From positions 124,001 to 188,000 of the forward strand of contig JAVJQT010000010.1 of assembly GCA_040218795.1 (NCBI GenBank): a DNA stretch of 64,000 nt, given 5' to 3'. Position 1 is the first letter of the stretch. Every line of letters begins with the position of its first letter. Made by a program: the position numbers and the translations under genes. Shown here in pieces: positions 49,862-60,015 of the stretch. The notes beneath the pieces are model-generated. The model made no database searches and had not been told where the DNA came from. It saw nothing but the letters and a program-made list of their open reading frames with translations. The stretch comes from CCMP332 sp040218795 (GTDB lineage Bacteria > Bacteroidota > Bacteroidia > Cytophagales > CCMP332).

Positions 49862-52078
49862 TTAATGTGCGATTATTTCTTCAATCGCATTATCGTAAAT
49901 GGCTTTTACCTCATTAATTGATAAATAGGACTCACCATCGATTATGCATTGCTTATCGATTACCTCCCCAAGCTTATAAAGCCGAACTTTATTTTTTGCA
50001 CATATTTCTTTCATCTTCGCCACTTTTCCCGGATGAATCGATACCACAATTCTGCTGGGGCTTTCGCCAAACAGATAGGCGTCTTTTCTGAATTCCTGTT
50101 CGGTTTCTATTTCAAATCCCAGATTTCCGGCCATTCCGGATTCTACAAGTGTGATGTACAAACCGCCATCGGATACGTCATGGGCTGAATTTATTAACCT
50201 GTCCTTTGCCATTTTCATGAGCGCTGTTTGCAATTGGGCCTCATCGTCGAGACTAAAATCGGGTGCGGGAGATTTTTTAATTCCACAATAACTGTACAAA
50301 TATTCCGAACTGGAAATATCGTTCTTTGGATTGCCTAAAAGATAAATATGATCGCCTTCTTCTTTAAAAGAAAGCGAAATGCGATTGCTTGCATTTTCAA
50401 TCAAGCCCAGCATGCCAATGGTAGGAGTCGGAAATACAGGCCCTTCATCCGAAGACTGGTTATAAAAACTTACATTTCCACCTGTTACCGGGGTGCCAAA
50501 TTTTTCACATGCTTTTTTCATACCCTTGATGGCATGAACAAATTGCCAATACACCTCGGGATTATAGGGATTGCCGAAATTCAGACAATTGGTTATGGCC
50601 AGAGGCTCTCCTCCTGAGCACACCACGTTTCTCGCAGCTTCGGCTACCGCCATGGCACAACCTTCTTCAGGATCGGCATTTACAAAACGAGAATTGCAAT
50701 CAACGCTGACAACAAGCGCTTTGTCAGTATCTTTTATTCTTACAACACCTGCATCTGATTTATCGAACGTTCCTATATTATCCGTGCCAACCATGGAATC
50801 GTATTGCTCAAAAATCCAACGTTTGCTGGCAATATTGGGATGACTTAAAAGAAATTCGGCCACCTGATGAAAATCGGGTTTTGGAATATCTTCAATCCTG
50901 AACTTTTTGAATTCTTTGAAATAGGCCGGCTCTTTGTATTCTCGTTCATAAACGGGGGCCCCTCCTCCCAATACCAAATCATAGGCAGGAACTTCGGCAA
51001 CCAATTCATCGCCCATAAAATAACGCAGCATTTTGCCTTTGGTCACCACGCCTATTTGAACTGCATGCAGATCCCATTTTTCAAAAATGTCCATCACTTC
51101 CTGTTCATGACCCTTCTCCACTACGACGAGCATCCTTTCCTGAGATTCGGAAAGCAGAATTTCAAAAGGTTTCATGTTGTCTTGACGGGTCGGCACCTTG
51201 TCAAGCCAAATGTCCATTCCGTGTTCTCCCTTATCGCTCATTTCTGAAGTAGAACAGGTGATGCCTGCAGCACCCATGTCCTGCATACCTACAATATGAC
51301 CTGTTTTTATTACCTCCAGAGTGGCTTCGAGTAAAAGTTTCTCCTGAAATGGGTCACCCACCTGTACCGCCGGAAGATCATCTGCAGAATCTTCTGTAAT
51401 ATCTTTCGAGGCAAAGGAGGCACCGTGAATACCGTCTTTTCCCGTGCGGGAACCAACAATAAATACAGGATTGCCCTCTCCCTTAGAAACAGCTGAGACT
51501 ACGGCATCGTGTTTTACAATACCCGCAGAAAAAGCATTCACCAAAGGATTGATATTATAGGTCTCATCAAAAAATACTTCCCCTCCTACCGTGGGCACGC
51601 CAAATGCATTGCCATAATCGCCAATTCCCTTTACCACACCCGAAATCAACCATTTGGTTCTGTCAGATTTTAGGTTTCCAAATCGCAAAGAATTTAACTG
51701 GCAAACGGGTCTCGCACCCATTGTAAAAATATCTCTGTTAATTCCCCCTACACCGGTTGCAGCACCCTGGTAAGGTTCAATGGCCGAAGGGTGATTATGA
51801 GATTCTATTTTAAAACTGCATGCCAATCCATCGCCGATGTCGACAAGTCCTGCATTTTCCTCTCCGGCTTCTGCAAGCATTCTGTCGGATTGCTTGGGTA
51901 GTTTTTTTAGCCAGGTGATGGAATTTTTATATGAGCAATGCTCAGACCACATGGCAGAAAAAATACAGAGTTCGGTAAAATTGGGTTTGCGGCCAAGAAT
52001 CTCAATAATTCGATTAAATTCTTCTTCTATTAATCCTAAATCCGCCGCAGTTTGAAGATTGACTTTTATGTCTTCCAT
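49862..52078 (-). CDS. purL: Phosphoribosylformylglycinamidine synthase, PurL subunit
   Basis: A 738-residue ATP-dependent synthase of the short PurL type, which acts with PurS and PurQ in purine synthesis. Motifs include WSEHCSYKNS, the SHNHPSAIEPYQGAATGVGGI segment, QDMGAAGITCSTSEM, GNVSFYNQSS and SAHDVSDGGL. Length and order are as expected; purS and purQ are not close by. The gene is single, with a probable promoter just upstream. Confidence 0.97.
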   Translation of the reverse strand: MEDIKVNLQTAADLGLIEEEFNRIIEILGRKPNFTELCIFSAMWSEHCSYKNSITWLKKLPKQSDRMLAEAGEENAGLVDIGDGLACSFKIESHNHPSAIEPYQGAATGVGGINRDIFTMGARPVCQLNSLRFGNLKSDRTKWLISGVVKGIGDYGNAFGVPTVGGEVFFDETYNINPLVNAFSAGIVKHDAVVSAVSKGEGNPVFIVGSRTGKDGIHGASFASKDITEDSADDLPAVQVGDPFQEKLLLEATLEVIKTGHIVGMQDMGAAGITCSTSEMSDKGEHGMDIWLDKVPTRQDNMKPFEILLSESQERMLVVVEKGHEQEVMDIFEKWDLHAVQIGVVTKGKMLRYFMGDELVAEVPAYDLVLGGGAPVYEREYKEPAYFKEFKKFRIEDIPKPDFHQVAEFLLSHPNIASKRWIFEQYDSMVGTDNIGTFDKSDAGVVRIKDTDKALVVSVDCNSRFVNADPEEGCAMAVAEAARNVVCSGGEPLAITNCLNFGNPYNPEVYWQFVHAIKGMKKACEKFGTPVTGGNVSFYNQSSDEGPVFPTPTIGMLGLIENASNRISLSFKEEGDHIYLLGNPKNDISSSEYLYSYCGIKKSPAPDFSLDDEAQLQTALMKMAKDRLINSAHDVSDGGLYITLVESGMAGNLGFEIETEQEFRKDAYLFGESPSRIVVSIHPGKVAKMKEICAKNKVRLYKLGEVIDKQCIIDGESYLSINEVKAIYDNAIEEIIAH

Positions 52079-52098
52079 TTAATATTTTTGAATCGCCG

Positions 52099-52126
52099 CA
52101 AATTTAAACATTGAGATGTAAAACAA
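52099..52126 (-). promoter_or_regulatory. Probable promoter of purL
   Basis: On the minus strand TTG (52126-52124), 17 bases, then TAAATTTG (52106-52099), a full -7 match, 21 bases before the start codon. Confidence 0.55.
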
Positions 52127-52179
52127 TCAGTATTGTGAATACATTTCATTAGGATTTTCAATTGTGGTTTATTTGCACT

Positions 52180-53304
52180 GTGACAAGGACTAAAAAACTG
52201 GCCTTTTATTTAACTTCTTCCGGCTATGGCGGACTGGAAATGAATGCTGTAAATCTGGCCGTCTGGATGAAAGAAAGGGGCTGGACTGTTCTTTTTTATA
52301 CCGTAAAAGATTCAAGAGTAGAACAACAGGTAAAAAATGCAGGGCTCATAGCGCAATGGGTTCAGAAACCCAATAAATATTTTGACATTAAAAATGCGTT
52401 TTTACTGGCCAACATTTTAAAAAAAGATCAGGTTGAAAAAATTATCATTTTTGATAATCACGATTTAAGCACAGCCAATTATTGCAAAAAGTTTTTTAAC
52501 GCCAGACTGAAAATGCTCTACCTGCAGCAAATGCAGTTCAAAGTTAAAAAGACTTCACCGGCGCATACCTTTCGCTTTTCAGGACTTAATTATTGGATTT
52601 GTCCACTGGAATCCTTGAAAAAGCAAGTTTTACAAACCACAAAAGTGCCGGAAAGCAAAATAGCGGTGATTCCGCTTTGCCTTGAAACTGATCGGTTTTT
52701 GAAAAATTCGATCAGCAGATCAATGGCACATAAAGAACTCGGGCTCGATGAAAACAAAATGGTCATTGGCGTTTTGGGAAGAATCGGACCAACCAAAGGC
52801 CAAATGGGTGTGCTAAAAGCATTTTCCCTGCTCTCAAAAACACATAAGGATCTGGACCTCTTAATCATGGGAGAGGCCACCATCAATGAAAAAATATGTC
52901 TGGATTACGAAAAAGACTGCCGGCAATTTGTAAGTGAAAACAATCTGGAAAACAGGGTACACTTTCGTCCTTTCCGCCCTGAGGTAGAATATTTTTATTC
53001 AGCCATCGACACATTCATTATGCCTTCTAGAAAAGAAACGTATGGCATGGTCACGGTAGAGGCCATGTTATCCGGAGTTCCAATTATTGGAACCAATGCC
53101 GGAGGGACGGTCGATTTACTTGAAAATGGCAAACTGGGGCAATTGTATTCATTTGGCGATGCCAGTGAACTCAAGGAAAAGATTGAAAATATTGTATTGG
53201 AAAAGTACAATTTCAGCGAAATCACTAAAGAGGCAAAAAGGATCGCTGCAGAAAAATACGATCATAGAATAATGTGTGATCAATTGGAATCCCTATTAGA
53301 ATAG
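52180..53304 (+). CDS. Family 4 glycosyltransferase
   Basis: About 374 residues, GT-B fold. The C-terminal half has GVLGRIGPTKGQ, the RVHFRPF stretch, FIMPSRKETYGMVTVEAMLSGVPIIGTNAGGT (blocks of this), with the EX7E arrangement Glu-Thr-Tyr-Gly to Glu-Ala. The N-terminal part has SSGYGGLEMNAVNLA, the acceptor-side glycine-rich loop. Start is not sure: GTG at 52180 is used; a TTG at 52162 would add six residues. It would make part of a cell-surface polysaccharide or glycolipid. Confidence 0.9.
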   Translation: MTRTKKLAFYLTSSGYGGLEMNAVNLAVWMKERGWTVLFYTVKDSRVEQQVKNAGLIAQWVQKPNKYFDIKNAFLLANILKKDQVEKIIIFDNHDLSTANYCKKFFNARLKMLYLQQMQFKVKKTSPAHTFRFSGLNYWICPLESLKKQVLQTTKVPESKIAVIPLCLETDRFLKNSISRSMAHKELGLDENKMVIGVLGRIGPTKGQMGVLKAFSLLSKTHKDLDLLIMGEATINEKICLDYEKDCRQFVSENNLENRVHFRPFRPEVEYFYSAIDTFIMPSRKETYGMVTVEAMLSGVPIIGTNAGGTVDLLENGKLGQLYSFGDASELKEKIENIVLEKYNFSEITKEAKRIAAEKYDHRIMCDQLESLLE

Positions 53305-53387
53305 CCCAATACCCTAAGTCTTCTTCAAATTGTCGCCTCGATAACATATTTAAAAACAAATATATAGGAAACATAAATTTAACATTG

Positions 53388-53413
53388 GAAACTTTGGTGA
53401 ATTCTAAAGTTTC
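53388..53413. promoter_or_regulatory. Putative operator of the TetR-like gene
   Basis: An inverted repeat, GAAACTTT (53388-53395) and AAAGTTTC (53406-53413), with 10 bases between. It overlaps the -33 element of the promoter below, which is the usual location for an autoregulating TetR repressor. Confidence 0.55.
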
Positions 53414-53423
53414 TATAGTTTTG
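53393..53423 (+). promoter_or_regulatory. Promoter of the TetR/efflux operon
   Basis: TTTG (53393-53396), 19 bases, then TAGTTTTG (53416-53423): a full consensus match. It is only 7 bases before the ATG, so the mRNA would be nearly leaderless. Confidence 0.8.
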
Positions 53424-53430
53424 TCTCCCA

Positions 53431-54051
53431 ATGGAGGTCAAATTAAATTTAAGAGATAGAATAGTGGGATGTGCCCGAGACCTGTTTTTTAAAATGGGTT
53501 TAAGAAGGGTTACTATGGATGACATTGCCGGAAAGTGTGGCGTGTCTAAAAAAACAATTTATCAGCACTTTAAAGATAAGGATACCGTCGTTCTGGAGGT
53601 AACTAAGGAATATCTTCATCAAGAGGAACACGATCTGCAAAAAATACATGAGTCAGCAAAAGATCCAATTGAAGAATTAGTGTCCATAACAAAATGGTTT
53701 AGAGATATGCTAGCCAATATGGACATTTCTCTTTTGCATGACATGAAAAAGTATCACCCAAATTCCTGGACTGTTTTTAGTCAACACAAAGAAAACTGCA
53801 TTTTCTGTTCAATGATTGAAAATTTGAGAGAAGGCAAAAAACTCGGGCTTTATCGTCCTGAACTTAAAGAAGAAATCATTTCAATATTCAGAATGGAGAG
53901 CACTGAAATGCTTTTTAATTCTGAAGCATTCAAACATACAGATGTTGAGTTTAGTGATATTAAAATGGAAGTCTTTGAACATTTCGTTTACGGTATTGTA
54001 ACTGAAAAGGGAAAGGAAATTTTTGAAAAATATAAACGAGAACTAAAATAA
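53431..54051 (+). CDS. TetR/AcrR-family regulator
   Basis: A 206-residue repressor with an N-terminal helix-turn-helix (about 8-55; RRVTMDDIAGKCGVSKKTIYQHF) and a helical ligand-binding part. It leads an efflux operon, 9 bases before the TolC gene, and a 26-base inverted repeat sits on its promoter, so it likely represses itself and the pump. Ligand unknown. Confidence 0.93.
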   Translation: MEVKLNLRDRIVGCARDLFFKMGLRRVTMDDIAGKCGVSKKTIYQHFKDKDTVVLEVTKEYLHQEEHDLQKIHESAKDPIEELVSITKWFRDMLANMDISLLHDMKKYHPNSWTVFSQHKENCIFCSMIENLREGKKLGLYRPELKEEIISIFRMESTEMLFNSEAFKHTDVEFSDIKMEVFEHFVYGIVTEKGKEIFEKYKRELK

Positions 54052-54060
54052 AATCTCAAA

Positions 54061-55410
54061 ATGAGAAATAGTATTTTAATAACAATTCTTATTGCATTCT
54101 TCTCCGGAACAGCTTTGACACAAAGCAATACCTATAGTCTGGAGCAAGCCATTCAATATTCTTTGGAAAATTCTGATAATCTAAAAAATTCAAAACTGGA
54201 TGTTGAGGCGGCGAAATATGAAGTTGGAAAAATAAGATCTGCCGGATTGCCGCAAGTAAATGCATCCGTCGGCCTTAATTATAATTATTCAATAAGAAAA
54301 TCGCTTTTACCGGCGAGTACATTTGATCCCAACGCGCCCCAGGATCTTGAATTGGAATTGGCCTTCGGAACTAAATACGATGGTGATGCCAACATCGCTC
54401 TTTCACAATTGCTGTTCGACGGGTCCTATTTTGTGGGACTTCAGGCGGCTAAAATGTATAAACTCTATTCTGAACAGGAGCTGACCCAAACCAAAATAGA
54501 TGTGATAGATGCCGTCACCAAATCCTATTATATGGTTCTAATTAATAAGGTTCGATATGATCGTTTGAAAGGCAATGAAGAAAGACTGGCGCAATTGCTC
54601 AATGAAACCGAAGCACTTTATAAAAATGGTTTTGCTGAAAAAATAGATGTGAGCAGAATTCAGGTGAGCTACAATAATATTTTGGTTCAAAGCAAACAAA
54701 TGAAGCGCCTAATTGAACTGAGTGAATACATGCTCAAAATGCAAATGGGATTGAATGTCGAAGAGCCCATAGAATTGAGCGATAAAATTGCCGATTTACC
54801 TAAAGCTTTAAAAGAACAAAAAGTTGATACAGACTTTAATTATACCAACAGAATTGATTATCAACTTCTCAATTCCGGTGAGCAATTGCAGAAATTGGAC
54901 ATCAGAAATTACAAGGTTCAGTATTATCCCAATTTGTATCTAAATGGTGTCTACGGCCATAATACAAACGCTGTAGACTTTAGTCAGTATTCTGATTTTA
55001 GCAACAGATGGTTGAGGTATGGGCTTGTGGGTGTCTCATTGAACGTCCCAATTTTTGACGGCCTTCGAAAAAGTTACAGCATTCAAAAATCCAAAGTGGA
55101 ACTCGAAAAAATCGAGAATCAAAGACACATGATGGAAAATGCAATTGAGACTGAAATCAAACAAAAAAGAGATGCACTGGCAAATAGCATTGAATTGATG
55201 GAAGTACAGAAACTTAATTATGACCTTGCAGAAGAAATATACAATACCACGGATATAAAATTTCAGGAAGGCGTGGGCTCCAATTTGGAATTGGTTGATG
55301 CCAATAATTCATTGATGGATGCGGAAGCTATTTATTTCGATGCCTTGTACAATGCCGTAGTGGCAAAAACCGAACTTGAAAAAGCACTTGGACTCTATAA
55401 CGATTTTTAA
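54061..55410 (+). CDS. TolC-family outer-membrane efflux protein
   Basis: A 449-residue OEP protein: signal peptide (ending ALTQS), two OEP repeats with long coiled-coil helices (about 30-220 and 240-440), including the GLPQVNASVGLNYNY strand, SYYMVLINKVRYDRLKG and the second-half YYPNLYLNGVYG and SLNVPIFDGLRKSY. It forms the outer-membrane channel of the RND pump encoded downstream. Confidence 0.94.
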   Translation: MRNSILITILIAFFSGTALTQSNTYSLEQAIQYSLENSDNLKNSKLDVEAAKYEVGKIRSAGLPQVNASVGLNYNYSIRKSLLPASTFDPNAPQDLELELAFGTKYDGDANIALSQLLFDGSYFVGLQAAKMYKLYSEQELTQTKIDVIDAVTKSYYMVLINKVRYDRLKGNEERLAQLLNETEALYKNGFAEKIDVSRIQVSYNNILVQSKQMKRLIELSEYMLKMQMGLNVEEPIELSDKIADLPKALKEQKVDTDFNYTNRIDYQLLNSGEQLQKLDIRNYKVQYYPNLYLNGVYGHNTNAVDFSQYSDFSNRWLRYGLVGVSLNVPIFDGLRKSYSIQKSKVELEKIENQRHMMENAIETEIKQKRDALANSIELMEVQKLNYDLAEEIYNTTDIKFQEGVGSNLELVDANNSLMDAEAIYFDALYNAVVAKTELEKALGLYNDF

Positions 55411-55429
55411 AAAATAAAAAACTAATACA

Positions 55430-56581
55430 ATGACGATCAAATTAAATTTTGCATCAATATTATTAAGCGCTCTCTTTCTGTATGCCTGCGGTAACGGAGA
55501 ATCAGATATTGAACAAAAGAAAAACCAACTGAAAGAATTGAAGACGGAGATGTCCGATCTGAAATCTCAAATATCAAAGCTCGAAAAAGAGCTAATGGAA
55601 GAGGACTCTACTTATGCCATGGAAAAAGATAAATCGATTTTGGTGGCGCTAAATCCGGTCAAACCTGTGAAATTCGCACATAAGATCGAAGTAAGAGGTG
55701 CAGTGGCTTCTAATCGCAATGTCATGATCAGTGCGGAAACCATGGCCAAAATTGTTTCCATCAATGTCAAAGAGGGTCAAAATGTTAAGGCCGGTCAGAT
55801 CCTGGTACAACTCGATGCGGATATTTTAAGAAACAGCATCAAGGAATTGGAAACTTCACTCGAATTGGCAAAAACGCTCTATGAAAAGCAAAAAAATCTT
55901 TGGGACCAGAACATTGGCACCGAAGTTCAGTATTTGCAGGCAAAAAACCAGAAAGAAAGTCTTGAAGGAAAACTTAAAACCACCTATTCTCAATTGGACA
56001 ATTATGTAATTCGCGCGCCTTTTGCCGGTCAGGTCAACGAACTCGATGTAAAAAAAGGGGAAATGATGTCACCGGGAATGCCAATTTGCAGGATTGTAAG
56101 TCAGGAAGACATGTTCGTTCAATCTGAAGTATCTGAAAAATACGTGGGCAAGTTTAAAGTGGGTGATTCGGTTAATATTGAAATTCCAGCCATAGATGTA
56201 AATACGCCTTCAGTTATTACAGCTATTGGAAAAGTGGTCAATGTTCAAAATAGAACATTTAGAATTGAAGTTGATCTTCCAAAGCAATATGCAAAAATCG
56301 CCAGACCTAATCAGGTAGTGGTGCTCACCATTACAGATTATGTCAATCCAAAAGCAATCACCGTTCCCTCCAGAGTCGTTCAAAAAGATGCGGAAGGTAA
56401 TTACGTGTATGTCAAGGAGGATTCAGATTTGGGTTTGGTTGCGAGAAAGAAACATGTTCAAATTGGAAAATCTTATGAATACCAAACAGAGATTAGAGAT
56501 GGTTTAAACACCAAAGATGTAATACTAACAGAGGGATACAGAGATGTAGCCGATGGGTCATTGATAAAAACTAAAAGCTAA
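55430..56581 (+). CDS. RND-pump periplasmic adaptor (HlyD/MFP)
   Basis: A 383-residue membrane-fusion lipoprotein. It has a lipobox-like FLYACG (Cys20), a coiled coil (about 27-60), a lipoyl/barrel-sandwich half (AKIVSINVKEGQNVKAGQILVQLD), a helical hairpin (about 140-185), the second half (YVIRAPFAGQVNELDVKKGEMMSPG), and a beta-barrel and MP domain to the end. It links the inner-membrane permease to TolC. Confidence 0.94.
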   Translation: MTIKLNFASILLSALFLYACGNGESDIEQKKNQLKELKTEMSDLKSQISKLEKELMEEDSTYAMEKDKSILVALNPVKPVKFAHKIEVRGAVASNRNVMISAETMAKIVSINVKEGQNVKAGQILVQLDADILRNSIKELETSLELAKTLYEKQKNLWDQNIGTEVQYLQAKNQKESLEGKLKTTYSQLDNYVIRAPFAGQVNELDVKKGEMMSPGMPICRIVSQEDMFVQSEVSEKYVGKFKVGDSVNIEIPAIDVNTPSVITAIGKVVNVQNRTFRIEVDLPKQYAKIARPNQVVVLTITDYVNPKAITVPSRVVQKDAEGNYVYVKEDSDLGLVARKKHVQIGKSYEYQTEIRDGLNTKDVILTEGYRDVADGSLIKTKS

Positions 56582-56598
56582 AAACTTTCTTTTCAATC

Positions 56599-59500
56599 AT
56601 GAAAGAAAAAGATAAAAACTTATACAAAGAATTTGGTCTGACAACCTTTGCTCTTAACAATAGAACAACTGTATTTGTACTGACCTTTATTATCGCGCTC
56701 ACCGGTGTTATCTCCTATATCACTTTGGCAAAGGAAAACTTTCCCGAAGTTGAAGAACCAACCATTTATATAGGTACTGCACATCCGGGAAACTCACCGG
56801 AGGACATGGAAAACCTGATCACCAGGCCTATTGAAAAGGAAATAAATACCATTTCCGAGGTGGAGGAGATTAGGTCAACATCGGTTCAGGATTTCTCTAC
56901 CATTATCGTAAAGTTTCAGGCGGAAATGGATGCGGAAGAAGCGCTGCAAAAAGTGAAAGACGCTGTAGATAAATCCAAATCGGAGCTTCCGGCGGATTTG
57001 CAGGAGGATCCCAATATATTCAAAATGGAGGTCTCCGAATTTCCAATTATGAATATCAATCTGGCCGGTGATTACAACCTCGACGAGTTAAAATCCTTTG
57101 CGGAATATCTCGAAGATGAAATTGAAAAGATTTCGGAAATCTCAAAGGCTGAGATTCGTGGCGTTGACGATAAAGAGGTCAAGATCAAGGTAAATCCCTA
57201 TGAAATGGAATCCAGAAAAATTTCCTTCAGGGATATTGAAGATGCCGTTGTTCAGGAAAATCTATCCATGTCTGGTGGAAACATCTTAACCGATGGGATC
57301 AGAAGGACGATTCGTGTGCTTGGAGAATACGACGATCCAAAGCAAATGGAAGACATCGTCGTTAAATACGAGAATAACAAAATTGTCTATTTAAAAGACA
57401 TTGCAAAAGTGGAATTCGGTTATGTTGAAAAACAAAACTATGCCAGGCTTGGTGGTGAGTCAGTAGTTATGGTCGATGTAATCAAAAGATCGGGAGAAAA
57501 TTTATTGGATGCTACCGATAAGATTTACAAAATCATTGAAAAAGCGCAGGAAGAAACACTTCCAAAAGATCTGGTAGTAACTATTACCAATGATCAATCC
57601 ATCCAGACCAGGGACCAGGTTAATGAATTGGAAAATTCAATTATTTCCGGGGTTATTCTGGTAGTCATAGTACTCTTGTTTTTCCTCGGAACAAGAAATG
57701 CACTATTTGTAGGTATGGCCATTCCATTATCCATGTTTATGGCCTTCTTGATCATCAGTATGATTGGCTATACCATTAACATGATGATTTTATTTGGTCT
57801 TATCATGGCTCTTGGAATGCTTGTGGATAACGGAATAGTTGTCGTTGAAAATGTTTATCGATTGATGGAAGAAGGCTTTTCTCCAATTGAAGCGGCCAAG
57901 AAAGGTGTGGGTGAAGTTGCATTACCCATTATCTCATCAACCGCCACTACGCTTGCTGCCTTTTTACCATTGGCATTTTGGCCCGGAATCATGGGAGAAT
58001 TTATGAAATACCTTCCCATAACCTTAATAATTACTCTGGGCTCCTCATTATTTGTGGCTCTGGTCATAAACCCGGTGTTTATTTCCAAATACATGAAAAT
58101 TCAGGATCAGGTGGTGATCAACAAACCCAGAGCCAGAAGGGATTCCATAATTATTTTGGTAATTGGCCTACTCATTGCCATCCCATCTTATTTTGCGGAT
58201 ATACCTCTGGTATGGTTGGGAAATTTGCTGATTCTGCTGGGAATTCTGATTCCGCTCAATGTATTCTTGCTAACACCTTTATCTGACAGGTTTCAGTCGA
58301 TCGCTTTGCCATTTTTAGAAAAAATCTATGTTGGCACTTTGCGTTATGCCGTAACAAAAAAACGACCTTATCTATTTTTTGGGGGTACCTTTTTAACCTT
58401 AATTGCTTCAATAATGATTTATTTTGGAAGTCAGCCCAATGTGATTTTCTTTCCAATAAATCAGCCAAAATATGTCAATGTATTTATCGAATTTCCGGTG
58501 GGGACGGATATTTCGACGACCAATGATTTCTCCGAAAAAATTGAGGATAAATTATTTGAGATCATCAAACCCTATGAACACATAGTTGAATCGGTCATTT
58601 CAAATGTAGGCCAGGGAACTTCAGATCCAAATGATCCATCTTCTATGGGCGCCAGTGATACACCCAATAAAGCAAGGCTTACGGTGAACTTCGTGGAATT
58701 CAAAGAACGCGGTGAATTAATGACCAGCGATATCATGAATGAAATTCGCGATAAAATTGGTAAATATCCCGGCATAACGATTACAGTTGATAAAGATGCG
58801 GCTGGCCCTCCGGTTGGAAAACCCATCAATATTGAAATTTCAGGTGAAGATTATACAAAGCTGTCTGAAATTGTTGCCAATCTGAAAAATGAAATCGCTT
58901 TGGCGGATATCGATGGTATCGAAAAGCTCAAATCGGACCTGGAAGATGACAAACCTGAGCTAATTGTTGATATAGACAGAGAAAAAGCAAGACGATTTGG
59001 ATTGTCAACGGCCACCGTGGCAAGTGAAATTAGAACTGCTCTTTTTGGGAAAGAAATTTCCAAATACAAGGAAGGAGAAGATGATTACGATGTTGAATTG
59101 CGTTTGGATGATCAATTCCGATACGATTTGGATGCCTTGATGAATAAGGAAATTACCTATCGAAACCAGGTCAATGGAAAAATTGTCCAGATTCCAATTG
59201 CCTCTGTAGCAGACGTGCAGTACAGTTCCACTTTTGGATCAATTAAAAGAAAAGACCTAAATCGGGTGGTCACACTTAGTTCCAATGTACTCGATGGCTA
59301 CAATGCCACAGAGATTAACAACCAAATTAGAGGTCTAGTGAGAAATATGCCCATCCCGAGTGGTTACAATATTTCTTTTACAGGAGAACAGGAAAATCAG
59401 GCAAAAGAAATGGCATTTTTATTAAATGCACTGATGTTAGCAGTTTTTATGATATTCCTCATTATCGTATCGCAGTTCAATAAAATATCTGCCCCTTTCA

Positions 59501-60015
59501 TAATCATGACTTCGGTATTGTTCAGCACCATTGGTGTATTCCTTGGATTGGTGGCCTTCAATATGGATTTCATTGTTATTATGACCATGATTGGAATCAT
59601 ATCCCTTGCGGGAATTGTGGTAAACAATGCGATTGTCTTAATTGACTTTATCGAATTGATGAAAGCGAGGAAAATTGCGCAACTGGAAGAAGGACAACCG
59701 GTTACTAAACGATTGGTACAGGCGGCCATTATAGAAGCGGGTAAAACAAGGTTAAGGCCTGTATTATTAACAGCAATTACGACTGTATTGGGATTGATTC
59801 CTTTAGCCGTAGGATTGAATATAAATTTCGAAACCTTCTTCGCGCATTACGAGTGGGATTTCTTCTTAGGAGGAGACAATGTGATTTTCTGGGGACCAAT
59901 GTCATGGACCATTATATTTGGATTGACTTTTTCTACTTTCTTAACATTGGTTATTGTTCCCGTTATGTATTTGATCACCAGCCGAATAAGAACAGCTGTC
60001 GGAAGAGCCGCCTAG
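56599..60015 (+). CDS. RND-family efflux permease, AcrB-like
   Basis: A 1138-residue proton-driven transporter. It has TM1 (about 22-42), large periplasmic loops (about 43-340 and 640-920), the TM4 signature LGMLVDNGIVVVENV (Asp followed by Asn rather than Asp-Asp), and the second-half GIISLAGIVVNNAIVLIDFIE. It is about 100 residues longer than usual. Two extra hydrophobic stretches lie at about 517-535 and 540-565, between TM6 and TM7, where AcrB has an amphipathic helix. Drug or other substrate unknown. Confidence 0.95.
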   Translation: MKEKDKNLYKEFGLTTFALNNRTTVFVLTFIIALTGVISYITLAKENFPEVEEPTIYIGTAHPGNSPEDMENLITRPIEKEINTISEVEEIRSTSVQDFSTIIVKFQAEMDAEEALQKVKDAVDKSKSELPADLQEDPNIFKMEVSEFPIMNINLAGDYNLDELKSFAEYLEDEIEKISEISKAEIRGVDDKEVKIKVNPYEMESRKISFRDIEDAVVQENLSMSGGNILTDGIRRTIRVLGEYDDPKQMEDIVVKYENNKIVYLKDIAKVEFGYVEKQNYARLGGESVVMVDVIKRSGENLLDATDKIYKIIEKAQEETLPKDLVVTITNDQSIQTRDQVNELENSIISGVILVVIVLLFFLGTRNALFVGMAIPLSMFMAFLIISMIGYTINMMILFGLIMALGMLVDNGIVVVENVYRLMEEGFSPIEAAKKGVGEVALPIISSTATTLAAFLPLAFWPGIMGEFMKYLPITLIITLGSSLFVALVINPVFISKYMKIQDQVVINKPRARRDSIIILVIGLLIAIPSYFADIPLVWLGNLLILLGILIPLNVFLLTPLSDRFQSIALPFLEKIYVGTLRYAVTKKRPYLFFGGTFLTLIASIMIYFGSQPNVIFFPINQPKYVNVFIEFPVGTDISTTNDFSEKIEDKLFEIIKPYEHIVESVISNVGQGTSDPNDPSSMGASDTPNKARLTVNFVEFKERGELMTSDIMNEIRDKIGKYPGITITVDKDAAGPPVGKPINIEISGEDYTKLSEIVANLKNEIALADIDGIEKLKSDLEDDKPELIVDIDREKARRFGLSTATVASEIRTALFGKEISKYKEGEDDYDVELRLDDQFRYDLDALMNKEITYRNQVNGKIVQIPIASVADVQYSSTFGSIKRKDLNRVVTLSSNVLDGYNATEINNQIRGLVRNMPIPSGYNISFTGEQENQAKEMAFLLNALMLAVFMIFLIIVSQFNKISAPFIIMTSVLFSTIGVFLGLVAFNMDFIVIMTMIGIISLAGIVVNNAIVLIDFIELMKARKIAQLEEGQPVTKRLVQAAIIEAGKTRLRPVLLTAITTVLGLIPLAVGLNINFETFFAHYEWDFFLGGDNVIFWGPMSWTIIFGLTFSTFLTLVIVPVMYLITSRIRTAVGRAA

